Below are positions 10,102 to 20,521 of a stretch of DNA of 64,000 nucleotides, piece after piece. This stretch comes from Arachis hypogaea. Its lineage: Eukaryota; Streptophyta; Magnoliopsida; Fabales; Fabaceae. Location of the stretch: assembly GCF_003086295.3 (NCBI RefSeq), contig NC_092045.1, forward strand, positions 88,674,693 to 88,738,692, given 5' to 3'. The notes under the pieces were generated by a model. The model saw only the letters and a list, made by a program, of their open reading frames with translations, made no database searches and was not told where the DNA came from. A program made the position numbers and the translations under genes. The first letter of the stretch is position 1, and the number at the start of each line of letters is the position of its first letter.

Positions 10102-11838
10102 TGGTAGCACGAAATTGTGAACAATACTTTTCACAACTCTCATAATCCCCGGTCATGAACCCCAAAAACTTGGTAGTTCAATACCATGGCATTACACAAC
10201 TTCGCACAACTAACCAGCAAGTGCACTGGGTCGTCCAAGTAATAAACCTTACGCGAGTAAGGGTCGATCCCACGGAGATTGTTAGTATTGAAGCAAGCTA
10301 TGGTCATCTTGTAAATCTTAGTCAGGCAAACTCAAATGGTAATGGTGATGAACGAAAATAATAAAAAGGTAAAGATAGAGATACTTATGTAATTCATTGG
10401 TAGGAACTTCAGATAAGCGCATGAAGATGCCTTCCCTTCCGTCTCTCTGCTTTCCTACTGTCTTCATCCAATCCTTCTTATTCCTTTCCATGGCAAGCTT
10501 GTGTAGGGTTTCACCGTTGTCAATAGCTACCTCCCATCCTCTCAGTGAAAACGATTGCATATGCTCTGTCACAGCACGCGGAATTCAGCTGTCGGTTCTC
10601 GGTCAGGCCGGAATAGAATCTATCGATTCTTTTGCGTCTGTCACTAACGCCCCGCCTGCTAGGAGTTTGAAGCACGTCACAGTCATTCAATCATTGAATC
10701 CTACTCAGAATACCACAGACAAGGTTAGACCTACCGGATTCTCTTGAATGCCGCCATCAGTTCTTGCCTATACCACGAAGACTCTGATCTCACGGAATGG
10801 TTGGCTCATTTGTCAGACGAGCACTCGGTTGTCAGGCAATCAACCATGCATCGTGCAATCAGGAATCCAAGAGATATTCACCCAATCGAAGGTAGAACGG
10901 AGGTGGTTGTCAGTCACACGTTCATAGGTGAGAATGATGATGAGTGTCACAGATAATCACATTCATCAAGTTGAAGAACAAGTGATATCTTAGAACAAGA
11001 ACAAGCGGAATTAAATGGAAGAACAATAGTAATTGCATTAATACTCGAGGTACAGCAGAGCTCCACACCTTAATCTATGGTGTGAAGAAACTCCACCGTT
11101 GAAAATACATAAGAACAAGGTCTAGGCATGGCCGAATGGCCAGCCTCCCAATAATCTAAGAACTAGATGTCCAAAGATGATCGAAGGATCTAAAATAATC
11201 CCCCGATCTGAAAATACAATAGTAAAAGGTCCTACTTATAGAAAACTAGTAGCCTAAGGTTTACAGAAATGAGTAAATGACATAAAAATCCACTTCCGGG
11301 CCCACTTGGTGTGTGCTTGGGCTGAGCAATGAAGCATTTTTCGTGCAGAGACTCTTCTTGGAGTTAAACGCCAGCTTTTATGCCAGTTTGGGCGTTTAAC
11401 TCCCATTTGGGTGCCAGTTCCAGCGTTTAACGCTGGAATTTCTGAGGGTGACTTTGAACGCCGGTTTGGGCCATCAAATCTTGGGCAAAGTATGGACTAT
11501 TATATATTGCTGGAAAGCCCAGGATGTCTACTTTCCAACGCCGTTGAGAGCGCGCCAATTGGGCTTTTGTAGCTCCAGAAAATCCACTTCGAGTGCAGGG
11601 AGGTCAGAATCCAACAGCATCTGCAGTCCTTTTTAGTCTCTGAATCAGATTTTTGCTCAGGTCCCTCAATTTCAGCCAGAAAATACCTGAAATCACAGAA
11701 AAACACACAAACTCATAGTAAAGTCCAGAAAAGTGAATTTTAACTAAAAACTAATAAAAATATACTAAAAACTAACTAGATCATACTAAAAACATACTAA
11801 AAACAATGCCAAAAAGTGTACAAATTATCCGCTCATCA
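10102..11838 (-). repeat. Element A 5' LTR
   Basis: 1737 bp, TG...CA, ending at the ACGGG TSD (11839-11843). The extra length over the left LTR comes from an 11-bp insertion near 11793 and one base at the terminus. It contains a PBS-like relic at 10144-10175. The U3 dyad array (11360-11470) includes the longest perfect dyad of A (11418-11438). Confidence 0.92.
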
Positions 11839-11843
11839 ACGGG
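11839..11843. repeat. TSD of element A, right copy (ACGGG)
   Basis: Matches 1383-1387 exactly; element H sequence resumes here. Confidence 0.93.
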
Positions 11844-11907
11844 TAAGGACCTTTATCTACCTCGCTTCATCCGGCATTACATGGCCAGGGTCCATGTTAG
11901 AGGTACC
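11844..11907 (+). pseudogene. Element H env-like ORF, middle fragment (64 bp)
   Basis: In the frame that ends at 1387 it reads KDLYLPRFIRHYMARVHVRGT with no break, continuing the host ORF between elements A and B. Both flanks are element termini. It ends in GTACC (11903-11907), the TSD of element B. Confidence 0.85.
11903..11907. repeat. TSD of element B, left copy (GTACC)
   Basis: GTACC precedes the LTR start TGACGATTGG at 11908. The same five bases follow the far-right LTR at 37287-37291. Confidence 0.92.
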
Positions 11908-13459
11908 TGACGATTGGATTTTTGATGGTTTAGAATTCACAAATGAATTCTCGTTGCAAGTATAGTTTCTAAACCAATCACTAATCCTTTCATACAAAAA
12001 GTTGTTTGTCACTAAAACAAACCCCTAAATTTATAAACCGAAGTATTTAAACCTTGGGTCGTTCTCCCTAGGATTTACAATAAAGTGTCTTGTTATTGGT
12101 TGTGAGTTATTTTGGGGTTTTTGAGATTTTAGACAAGAAATATAAATGGCAAGGGAAATAACCTAACAACTAATAAAGCTCTTGGCAAGATATGAGAACT
12201 AGAAGTCCTATCCTAGTTATCCTCCTCAATTGTGATAACAAATTATCCATTGCTCCCACTTAGTTAACCTCTAACCATGGAGGAAAGTCAAGTGGATGAA
12301 TCAATTTGATTCCTCAAGTCCTAATCAACTCCTAAAGGAAAGACTAGCTTTAGAGGTATTCAAATCAATTAGCAACTTCTAATTATCAATCAACAAAAGA
12401 ATTAGATAACTCAAGAGTCACTAATTACTCTACCTAGGCCAAGAGGAACAAAAGCTACACTAATATCCTACCAAGCATTTCATCAAACACTTGGAAGGCA
12501 TAAAAGAAAAGCAAAGCAAATTGACAACAAGAATAGAATCTAGCAACAATTATTGAAAAGAATTAATAACAACAATCAAAAGAAACACATCTATTATGAA
12601 TTACCTTGAATTGAATTGGAAGAAAGTAGAAGAAACAAAAGTAGATCTACAACAAAACACAAGAACAACATAAAGGAAATTACAACAAAAGAATGGAAGG
12701 AGAATGAATGTAACTACAAGGAATTGAAAGGTAGAAGTAGAAGAAAGCAAAGATTAAAATCTAGATCTAAAAACTAAACCTAATCCTAATCCTAATTCTA
12801 GAGAGAAGTGAGAGCTTCTCTCTCTAGAAACTAGTTCTAACTACTAAACTATACTAATGGTAACTAACATGTGTTTCCCTCTTCCTTCCTTGGGTTAAAT
12901 AGCATCAGAAATGAGTTGGATTGGGCCCACAAGGCTTCTAAAATCGCTGGCCACGTTTTGCTTCAAGTGGACTAGGTGGCAGCAACGGCGCGTGCGCGTA
13001 CTTTGCGCGTGCGCGCCACCATACTTGTAGCAACTATGGCAAATCTTATATTGTTTCGAATCCCCAGATGTTAGCTTTCTAACCCAACTGGAACCGCATC
13101 ATTTGGACCTCTGTAGCTCAAGTTATGGTCGTTTAAGTGCGAAGAGGTCGGCTTGACAGCTTTCCGGTTCTTTCATTTCTTCATGAGTTCTCCAACTTTT
13201 CATGCTTTCTTTCTTCATTCCCTTGATCCAATCTTTGCCTCCTAAACCTTAAATCACTTAACAAACATATCAAGGCATCTAATGGAATCAAGGAGAATTA
13301 GATTTAGCTATTTTGAGTCCTAAAAAGCATGTTTTCACTTTTAAGCACAATTAAGGGAGAAGTTATAAAACCATGCTATTTGATTGAATAAATGTGGGTA
13401 AAAGGTTATAAAATCCCCTAAATTAAGCACAAGATAAACCCTCAAAATGGGGTTTGTCA
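11908..13459 (-). repeat. Element B LTR1 (3' LTR of the tandem)
   Basis: 1552 bp. A CpG-rich segment at 12985-13018 (alternating GCGCGT). A TATA-like TATTTAA on the minus strand lies near 12894-12903. Its sequence is a patchwork of LTR2-like and LTR3-like segments. Confidence 0.9.
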
Positions 13460-13496
13460 ACCTCCCCACACTTAAACCAAGCATGTCCTCATGCTT
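13460..13496 (-). promoter_or_regulatory. Element B1 3' PPT box with AGGA stem-loop
   Basis: Minus strand: AAGCATG-AGGA-CATGCTT (13496-13479), then GGTTTAAGTGTGGGGAGGT abutting LTR1. A purine-rich tract next to the LTR is the expected PPT. Confidence 0.8.
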
Positions 13497-14339
13497 AAAC
13501 CAAGAGAAAGCAAAGGGTATGGCATTTATTCAATGGGAACTAACTAAATGCAATCTACCTATATGCAACTATCTAAATGAATGCAATTTGCTTAGTCAAA
13601 ATAAATTAATTCCCAAGAAGCATATATAAGCACAAGGGTAAAAGGTATTAACAACCATGCCAAACGACAATTGAATTGAGCTATTAAATATTTTTACAAA
13701 CTTGCATGAAAGGAGATGATCATTGGTGGAAACATGTAATTGAGCATCAAACCCTCACCGGATGTATTTTCACTCTATTCACTCAAGTGTTTAGGGTTGA
13801 TTCACTCAATTCTCTCCTAATCATGCTTTCTAAGATTTGTTTTCCTAATCAACAAATATTTCATGCATGCATACATATATCATGAGATCTTTTCATAGGT
13901 TGTAATGGGGCTAGGGTCAAGGTATGATGCATATATGGTTAAGTGAGCTTGAAATTTGAATCTTTGATAAGCTTAAACTTCCCACCTAACCTATGACATC
14001 CTATACAATTAAGTTCTAATCTAACTACCCATTCCTCACTTTTTCACATACTCATGTATTCCTTTTTAATTTCACAACACCTATGCATTGATTTTATTGG
14101 ACTATACTTTGATTTGGGGCATTTTGTCCCCTTTTTATTGCTTTTTTTCTTTTTCTTTTATTTTTCTTTTTTTTTCTTTTTCATATTATTTTTCTTTTTT
14201 TCTTTTCTTTTTTTCTTTTGTTTTTCTCATTTTTTTTCTTTCTATATACAAGAGCATCAATGCATAAGGTCTATACATTTGATCAATACATGAGCATGTA
14301 CCCAATTCCCAATATTTTTTAATAATAATACAAAACTAC
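13497..14339 (-). other. Element B1 3' non-coding region
   Basis: AT-rich. It contains a T-rich run on the + strand at about 14135-14250. It diverges visibly from the matching B2 stretch (30971-31800). No ORF is supported. Confidence 0.5.
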
Positions 14340-15650
14340 CCTTTTATTCACCCAATGTCCCAAGGTTCCCACACTTGAATGATACTCACACACACTAGCC
14401 TAAGCCAATCAAAGATCCAAATTAAGGACATTTATTGTTTTTCACTTTAAGGCTTGTAATGTGCTAAAATAAGAATAAGTGGGTTAAGTGTAGGCTCAAA
14501 GTTGGCTAACAAAGGAAGATAAAAGGTAAGGCTATTTGGATAAGTGAGCTAATGAAATGATGGCCTCAATCATATAAATGCATGAATACACAAAATGATG
14601 GACATAAAGAATCAAACAAATCAAAGATTACATTCATAGAAAGAGAATAATGCACACAATAATGGAAAATAGGTGGTTATAAGATGTAACCACACAATTA
14701 GGCTCAAAACTCACATGCGTGTGTTCTTAGCTCAAGAACCATGTTCTAAAATACATTCTTTCAAGCAAGTTCAACAAATTTTCTTTTTTTCAAATTGGTA
14801 GGGTGCCCTAAAACAGTTTCTTGGAAAGGAAATCATCACCCTAACCAAGTAGTCCTAAAAAAAAGAGTGGTAAAAATATGTACAAATTCTAACTAACATG
14901 CAACCTATCATGCAATGCAACGACTAACTAACATTGGTGTTGAAAAAGAAAATTGTTACCCATGGAGATCGGTCAGACGACCTCCCCACACGTGAAGATT
15001 GCACCGTCCTCGGTGCATGCAAAGAAGAGCAAGGTGGACGGGTTGCTACAATTGATGAGCTCCTCAAATGGTTGTGCGGATGACTTGTTTGTTGCCCCAT
15101 TTAAAGGTATTTGTTTCTCCCTTCTTGGTGGCCAACCTAAAAGGGGAGGAAAGAAGAACGACAATGAGGCCTACAACAAAGATATCAGAACAAATATAAC
15201 GTAGGCCTGGGCTAATGCCAAATAAGAGTAAGGTTCTCAGTACATGTTAGCTACGCATGTAGGTGAGAAAACAATATAAGCAAATGGCATATTAACTAAT
15301 ACTTGATGCAAGAGTAAAGTGAGAGCATGAAGAGCATATGGCACATCAAGTTCACATAAGAAGAAGTGGGTCATGAAAGACAATATGAGGTCATATCAAT
15401 GCACAAAGAACACAAGTGCATAAAAGATTGAGCATTGATTTGAAGAGGAACATCACCCAACAATATGAAACAAGTCAAGAAGCACCAAAGTAATGCAATG
15501 AATTCTCAACAATTGAGTAGGAAGATGCAACACCATTAGTAAAATGAGTTAGAAAAAACGAAAACATGCTACAAAAAATAAATGAAAATGGGAAGAGTAG
15601 AAGTATGCGAATGTGATAAGCAAAAGAAAATGGAAGAGGGGGAAAAAACT
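14340..15650 (-). repeat. Element B1 patch nearly identical to B2 31800-33125
   Basis: About 1.3 kb that by eye differs from 31800-33125 at only a few sites, although both neighbours have diverged. It contains an AGGA stem-loop with a GTGTGGGGAGGT box (14980-15017). Open frames on both strands (83 codons + at 14953-15204; 63 codons - at 14973-15164) are identical in the two copies, but the DNA is identical too, so coding is not supported. Confidence 0.65.
14980..15017 (-). promoter_or_regulatory. Element B1 internal PPT-like box with AGGA stem-loop
   Basis: Minus strand: TGCACCG-AGGA-CGGTGCA (15017-15000), then CACGTGTGGGGAGGTC. The stem sequence is unlike the other copies but is perfectly paired; the loop is unchanged. 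Confidence 0.65.
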
Positions 15651-15655
15651 CTTTT

Positions 15656-15925
15656 TTTTTTTTTACCGACGCGTGCGCGTCATGCATGTTTACGCGTCGA
15701 TGGGTATATTGGTCGAAGGACGCGTACGTGCCGTGTGCGCGCACGCGTGCATCGAGTTAGGCCGGAGGCATAATGTCGGCCCAAGTCTGGCACAACTCTC
15801 GGGTAAAAGTACCAGGAGTGTGGATCGTGCAATCGACGCGCGCGCGCACAGTGCGCGTGCGCGTGCATTGCGAATTTAAGATGATGTGCGCGTACGCGCC
15901 AAGTGCGCGCACGCGTGGATGGTGT
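15656..15925. repeat. CpG-rich GCGCGTACGCGC array, element B1
   Basis: Clusters of alternating purine-pyrimidine CpG runs, for example near 15668, 15720, 15740, 15836 and 15890-15920, in AT-rich surroundings. Several are self-complementary. B2 has the same array with about one more unit. Confidence 0.75.
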
Positions 15926-16248
15926 TCTGTTTTTCAAAAAATATTTTTCTAAGTTCTTACACCAATCCAAGCCTTTCAATCCTCCAAACAGCTACCAAAA
16001 CGCCCTAGAACCTTATTCAACATACTATACTACTAACTAAACTCAATAAAACAATAAAACAAGAAATTAAACTAATTCTACCAATATTTTCAAAAGATAA
16101 AAATGAAAATGCGAATCTACCTACAATGGCAACTCAATTCACTTATTAACAAAACTAAAAGAGTATGGAAAGAGTTTACCATGGTGGGGTGTCTCCCACC
16201 TAGCACTTTTAGTTTAAGTCCTTAAGTTGGACTTATGGGGAGCTCCTC
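15926..16248 (-). other. Element B1 spacer after the ORF, with hairpin
   Basis: Unique-looking AT-rich sequence. At 16183-16200 the minus strand reads GGTGGG-AGACAC-CCCACC, a perfect 6-bp hairpin preceded by AGTGCTA. It resembles in form and position the post-pol hairpin of the Athila-type elements. Confidence 0.55.
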
Positions 16249-17007
16249 TCAAGGTGGCTTGTGCTTGTACTCATCTTGGAACTTCCACCAATGCTTGGAC
16301 TTCCAATAAGCTCCATCATTCAAGATTAATATCTCCAAGCTTTGATAGAGTTCTTCACAAACCATGGGCTCCCAATGTTGATCCTCATGTGTTCCCGGAT
16401 CCCATATTTTGTTTTCACACCCGTCTTGAGGTTGATCATCATTATTAGTCCAACCGGGTGGTGAGTAAGGTGAATTCTCTATGAAGTTCCCAACAATCCT
16501 TCTAGACCCATCTATTTGAGCACTACTCCAACCTTTATATCTCATGTTTGATGCATCAACCATAATGAGCCTTGATTTGCAACGCCAACCACAAAACGTT
16601 TTCCGCTTACGCTTCATCCCACAAACTTCCCTAAGTTGGCCATCCGTTTCAAGCAAACCATATTCAAGTGGGATAATAAAACTAATAGAAATGAATTTCA
16701 CCCACTCAAATGAAGGTGTAGATGGCAACCTAGGCAAAGATGCTTCCAAAGATCTTGACAAAGCATAACCAACCCTCGTTCTTCTATTTCTAGGGACATC
16801 CACCTCTTCACAAGATCTCTTAATCTCAATCCTTTGTTCAACAATTTTATCTAAACCTTTTCCTTTACTCAAATCATAATAGGGAGGGTGAAAAAAATTT
16901 ACCTCCTCAACGCTTTCAAATCCAACCGGGGAAGGTTCTTCATGTTCAAAGGATTCTTCACCACTAAGACTTGATGCTTGATCTTCACTACCAAGGGAAC
17001 TCAATCC
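16249..17007 (-). pseudogene. Element B1 ORF, C-terminal part (interrupted by C)
   Basis: Continues, in frame across element C, from 28075. It reads GLSSLGSEDQ... and ends WWKFQDEYKHKPP. The C-terminal region has conserved segments also present in B2: KWVKF, LEYGL, DGQLR, PPGW, VWDPG and a strongly conserved last 15 residues. No catalytic motif or known family is recognised. Family-wide conservation suggests a structural or packaging role, but that is a guess. B1 and B2 proteins are clearly homologous but quite divergent here (roughly half identical by eye). Confidence 0.6.
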
Positions 17008-17012
17008 TTGCT
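17008..17012. repeat. TSD of element C, left copy (TTGCT)
   Basis: TTGCT precedes the LTR edge TGGTGCACG at 17013 and is repeated at 28070-28074. Confidence 0.93.
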
Positions 17013-18538
17013 TGGTGCACGAATTTGCAATCCGCACAACTAACCAGCAAGTGCACTGGGTCGTCCAAGTAATACCTTACGTGAGTAAGGGTCGAATCCC
17101 ACGGAGATTGTTGGTTTGAAGCAAGCTATGTTTATCTTATTATTCTTAGTTAGGATACTAACAACAGTGTTTTTCAAGTTCAGTGAAGAAAGGAAAAAGG
17201 GCATAAAATAAATACTTGTTATGCAGTAATGGAGAATGTGTTGGAGTTTTGGAGATGCTTTGTCTGATTTATTCCTGTAATGTAATATTCCATCCATGGA
17301 AAAGTGCAAAGTTCCTCCATGGCAAGCTGTATGTAGGGTGTCACCGTTGTCAATGGCTACTTCCCATCCTCTCAGTGAAAACGTTCCTATGCTCTGTCAC
17401 AGCACGACTAATCATCTGTCGGTTCTCAATCCGGTTGGAATAGAATCCATTGATTCTTTTGCGTCTGTCACTAACGCCCAGCCTTCAGGAGTTTGAAGCT
17501 CGTCACAGTCATTCAATCCCAGAATCCTACTCGGAATACCACGGACAAGGTTTAGACTTTCCGGATTCTCATGAATGCCGCCATCAATCTAGCTTATACC
17601 ACGAAGATTCTGATTAAAGAATCTAAGAGAAGCTCATTCAATCTGATGTAGAACGGAGGTGGTTGTCAGGCACACGTTCATGGATTGAGGAAGGTGATGA
17701 GTGTCACGGATCATCACCTTCTTCATAATTAAGCGCGAATGAACATCTTGGATAGGAACACACACGTTTGAATGGAGAAATAGAAACAATTGCATTAATT
17801 CATCGAGACGCTGCAGAGCTCCTCACCCCCAACAATGGAGTTTAGAGACTTATGCCATCAAAGTGTATAAAATTCAGATCTGAAAATGTCATGAGGTACA
17901 AGAATAATCTCTAAAAGTAGTTTAAATAGTAAACTAGTAACCTAGGTTTACAGAATATGAGTAAACTAAGATAATTGGTGCAGAAATCCACTTCTGGGGC
18001 CCACTTGGTGTGTGCTGGGGCTGAGATTAAAGCTATCCACGAGTTGAGGCCTTTCTTGGCGTTAAACTCCAGGTTATGACGTGTTTTGGGCGTTCAACTC
18101 CGGATTATGACGTTTTTCTGGCGTTTAACTCCAGACAGCAGCATGAACTTGGCGTTCAACGCCAAGTTACGTCGTCTATCCTCGCGCAAAGTATGGACTA
18201 TTATATATTGCTGGAAAGCCCTGGATGTCTACTTTCCAACGCCGTTGAGAGCGCGTCAATTGGACTCCTGTAGCTCCAAAAAATCCATCTCGAGTGCAGG
18301 GAGGTCAGGATCCAACAGCATCAGCAGTCCTTTTTCAGCCTAACTCAGATTTTTGCTCAGCTCCCTCAGTTTCAGCCAGAAAATACCTGAAATCACAGAA
18401 AAACACACAAACTCATAGTAAAGTCCAGAAATATGATTTTTGCCTAAAAACTAATAATATTCTACTAAAAATTAATTAAAACATACTAAAATCTACATGA
18501 AATTACCCCCAAAAAGCGTATAAAATATCCGCTCATCA
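17013..18538 (-). repeat. Element C 3' LTR
   Basis: 1526 bp, minus-strand TGATGAGCGGATATTTTATAC...CGTGCACCA. The U3 dyad array at 18055-18170 includes an 11-bp-arm palindrome at 18146-18168. Confidence 0.93.
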
Positions 18539-18576
18539 CAACACCAAACTTAAACTGTTGCTTGTCCTCAAGCAAC
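18539..18576 (-). promoter_or_regulatory. Element C 3' PPT box with AGGA stem-loop
   Basis: Minus strand: GTTGCTTG-AGGA-CAAGCAAC (18576-18557), then TTTAAGTTTGGTGTTG abutting the LTR. Confidence 0.75.
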
Positions 18577-19634
18577 TAGATAAATAAAATAGGATGAAAA
18601 GAAATTAAGAAGCAATAATATCTCAGAGTTTTAAGTGAAGCTCAGATTCTTATTAGATGAGCGGGGCTTGTAGCTTTTTGCCTCTGAATAGTTTTGGCAT
18701 CTCACTTTATCCTTTGAAATTCAGAATGGTTGGCATCCATAGGAACTCAGAATTCAGATAGTGTTATTGACTCTCCTAGTTTAGTATGTTGATTCTTGAA
18801 CACAGCTACTTATTGAGTTTTGGCCGTGGCCCTAAGCATTTTGTTTTCCAGTATTACCACCGGATACATAAATGCCACAGACACATAACTGGGTGAACCT
18901 TTTCAGATTGTGACTCAGCTTTGCTAAAGTCCCCAATTAGAGGTGTCCAGAGTTCTTAAGCACACTCTTTTTGCTTTGGATCACGACTTTAACCACTCAG
19001 TCTCAAGCTTTTCACTTGGACCTGCATGCCACAAGCACATGGTTAGGGACAGCTTGATTTAGCCGCTTAGGCCTGGATTTATTTCCTTGGGCCCTCCTAT
19101 CCATTGATGCTCAAAGCCTTGGATCCTTTTTACCCCTGCCTTTTGGTTTTAAGGGCTATTGGCTTTTTCTGCTTGCTTTTTCTTTTTCTTTCTATTTTAT
19201 TCCCCTTTTTTTTTTCGCACAAGCTTTTGCTTTTTCACTGCTTTTTCTTGCTTCAAGAATCACTTTCATGATTTTTCAGATCATCAATAACATTTCTCTT
19301 GTTCATCATTCTTTCAGGAGCCAACAATTTTAACATTCATAAAATTCAATATCAAAAATATGCACTGTTCAAGCATTCATTCAGAAGACAAAAAGTATTG
19401 CCACCACATATAATTAATTAGAATTTTTCTTATTAAGAACTCGAAAAAAATATTGCCTCTTTATTCTAAAAATCTACTATTTTATTCATGTTTAATGATG
19501 ATGAGAAAAATAAATTATAACTTAATTGGAATTAAAATCAAAGTAGAGATACTAATTACTACTACTAATATATAACTTCTAAGGTAAATTTCTAATAAGA
19601 ACAGTTATCACAGAGTTAAGGCAAAGATTAGAAC
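18577..19634 (-). other. Element C 3' non-coding region
   Basis: Homologous to the 3' region of A, E and D. Contains T-rich runs around 19180-19215 and AT-rich sequence. No ORF. Confidence 0.55.
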
Positions 19635-19759
19635 TCAACGACCTGTGTCTTGGCAAGTGGATGTTCCTCTAGTCTGTGGGGTGCCTTCAAGAATTAATTT
19701 CTGACGCTTCAGCTCCTTTAAGTTCACATCCTTGCTCTTCTTGTTCCCTTGGGTGCCAT
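19635..19759 (-). pseudogene. Element C env-like ORF remnant (about 1 kb deleted)
   Basis: The minus strand begins with an ATG at 19759 (MAPKGT...) and passes almost at once into the C-terminal coding sequence of the same family (LKELKRQK-like, then ...TSTCQD... and a TGA at 19637-19635). Compared with the D ORF (62331-63461), the central ~1.0 kb is missing. The joint lies in AAGGGAACAAGA, which resembles both AAAGGAAAACAA at the D start and AAGGAACAAGA near its end, so a microhomology deletion is likely. Confidence 0.7.
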
Positions 19760-19798
19760 GATCTTGATGAGTTTTAGCTCAGTGATCATGGCAACTCA

Positions 19799-19833
19799 CA
19801 CCAAACTTAGAGGTTTGCTTGTCCTCAAGCAAA
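19799..19833 (-). promoter_or_regulatory. Element C internal PPT-like box with AGGA stem-loop
   Basis: Minus strand: TTTGCTTG-AGGA-CAAGCAAA (19833-19814), then CTCTAAGTTTGGTGTG, just before the env-like ATG. Confidence 0.65.
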
Positions 19834-20127
19834 AGAAAGGACAGGAGAGGAATAGAGGGAGAGGCAATTTCAAAATTCAAAAGATATGATGAGTTGAAAA
19901 AGATTTGAAAAAGATTTGGATTGGAAAAGAGTTGGGTTTATGAATTAAGATATATTTGATATTTTTGAAAAAGGGATTTTAGAAATTAGTGTTTTTAGAA
20001 ATTAGGATTAAAAATTGTGGAATTGAAGGATGACATTTTGAAACATGTTTATGCAAGAAATCATGAATTGAAACATAAAAATTTAGAAAAATTAGAAAGA
20101 AAAACGAATTTTACCTCCTCCCCACCA
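19834..20127 (-). other. Element C spacer, A-rich
   Basis: Low-complexity GAAAAAGAT-type sequence between the dyad array and the env-like region. No ORF or other signal. Confidence 0.45.
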
Positions 20128-20345
20128 TCCTGGCGTTAAACGCCCAAACGATGCATGTTTTGGGCGTTTAACGCCCAAATGCTGCTTCTCCTGGGCGTTC
20201 AACACCCAGCTGATGCTTCTTTCTGGCGTTGAACGCCCAGATGGCTACCCTTACTGGCGTTGAACGCCCAGTGGGTGCTTCTTTTGGGCGTTCAACGCCC
20301 AAAATGTTTCTTACTGGCTTTTTCACGCCAGTGAGCTTCCAAATT
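20128..20345. repeat. GCGTTNAACGC dyad array after pol (element C)
   Basis: Six units about 33-37 bp apart with central base T, A, C or G: TGGCGTTAAACGCCCA, TGGGCGTTTAACGCCCA, CTGGCGTTGAACGCCCAG and so on. Confidence 0.85.
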
Positions 20346-20461
20346 TCCCTGTAACTCTGTGACTTCAACCAATTGCTATTTCACCTTTTGAAGATACTGT
20401 AGCATCTACCTGTAAAACTTTAATTTATTAGAAAAACGAATAAAATTAAATTTTGTGATTG

Positions 20462-20506
20462 GCTGGGTTGCCTCCCAGCAAGCGCTTCTTTAATGTCATT
20501 AGCTGG
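20462..20506 (-). promoter_or_regulatory. Post-pol conserved hairpin (element C)
   Basis: Minus strand, 16 nt after the pol stop: CCAGCTAATGACATTAAAG, AAGCGCTT, then GCTGGG-AGGCAA-CCCAGC (20479-20462). The arms are perfect and carry a G-C/C-G change relative to the TTGGG/CCCAA arms of A. Confidence 0.65.
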
Positions 20507-20521
20507 ACTATTACTGAGCTT

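Larger units (their letters stand above)
1388..11838 (-). mobile_element. Element A: non-autonomous Athila-type LTR retrotransposon
   Basis: A 10.45-kb element on the minus strand with LTRs of 1725 and 1737 bp, TSD ACGGG and a tRNA-Asp-type primer site. In element order: 5' LTR (10102-11838), PBS, leader, gag-protease ORF, post-ORF hairpin, dyad array, env-like ORF, PPT, 3' LTR (1388-3112). There is no RT, RNase H or integrase: the ORF ends after the protease domain and only spacer follows. By eye the LTRs differ at roughly 20 sites plus a 12-bp net indel (about 1.2%), so insertion is recent. Its LTRs belong to the same family as C, D and E. It must have moved with enzymes supplied by a relative such as C or D (inference). 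Confidence 0.9.

Noticed and set aside
14054..14293. Phe-rich ORF of 79 codons (also at 31590-31772 and 37985-38215)
   Set aside because: Translation of T-rich runs; low complexity.
14953..15204. 83-codon + strand ORF, identical at 32433-32684
   Set aside because: The two copies are identical at DNA level in a 1.3-kb patch, so protein conservation says nothing. It is antisense to the element and overlaps the AGGA stem-loop.
15475..15979. Arg/His/Ala-rich ORFs on both strands around the CpG array (also at 33093-33539)
   Set aside because: Generated by alternating GCGCGT repeats in any frame; lengths change with unit number.
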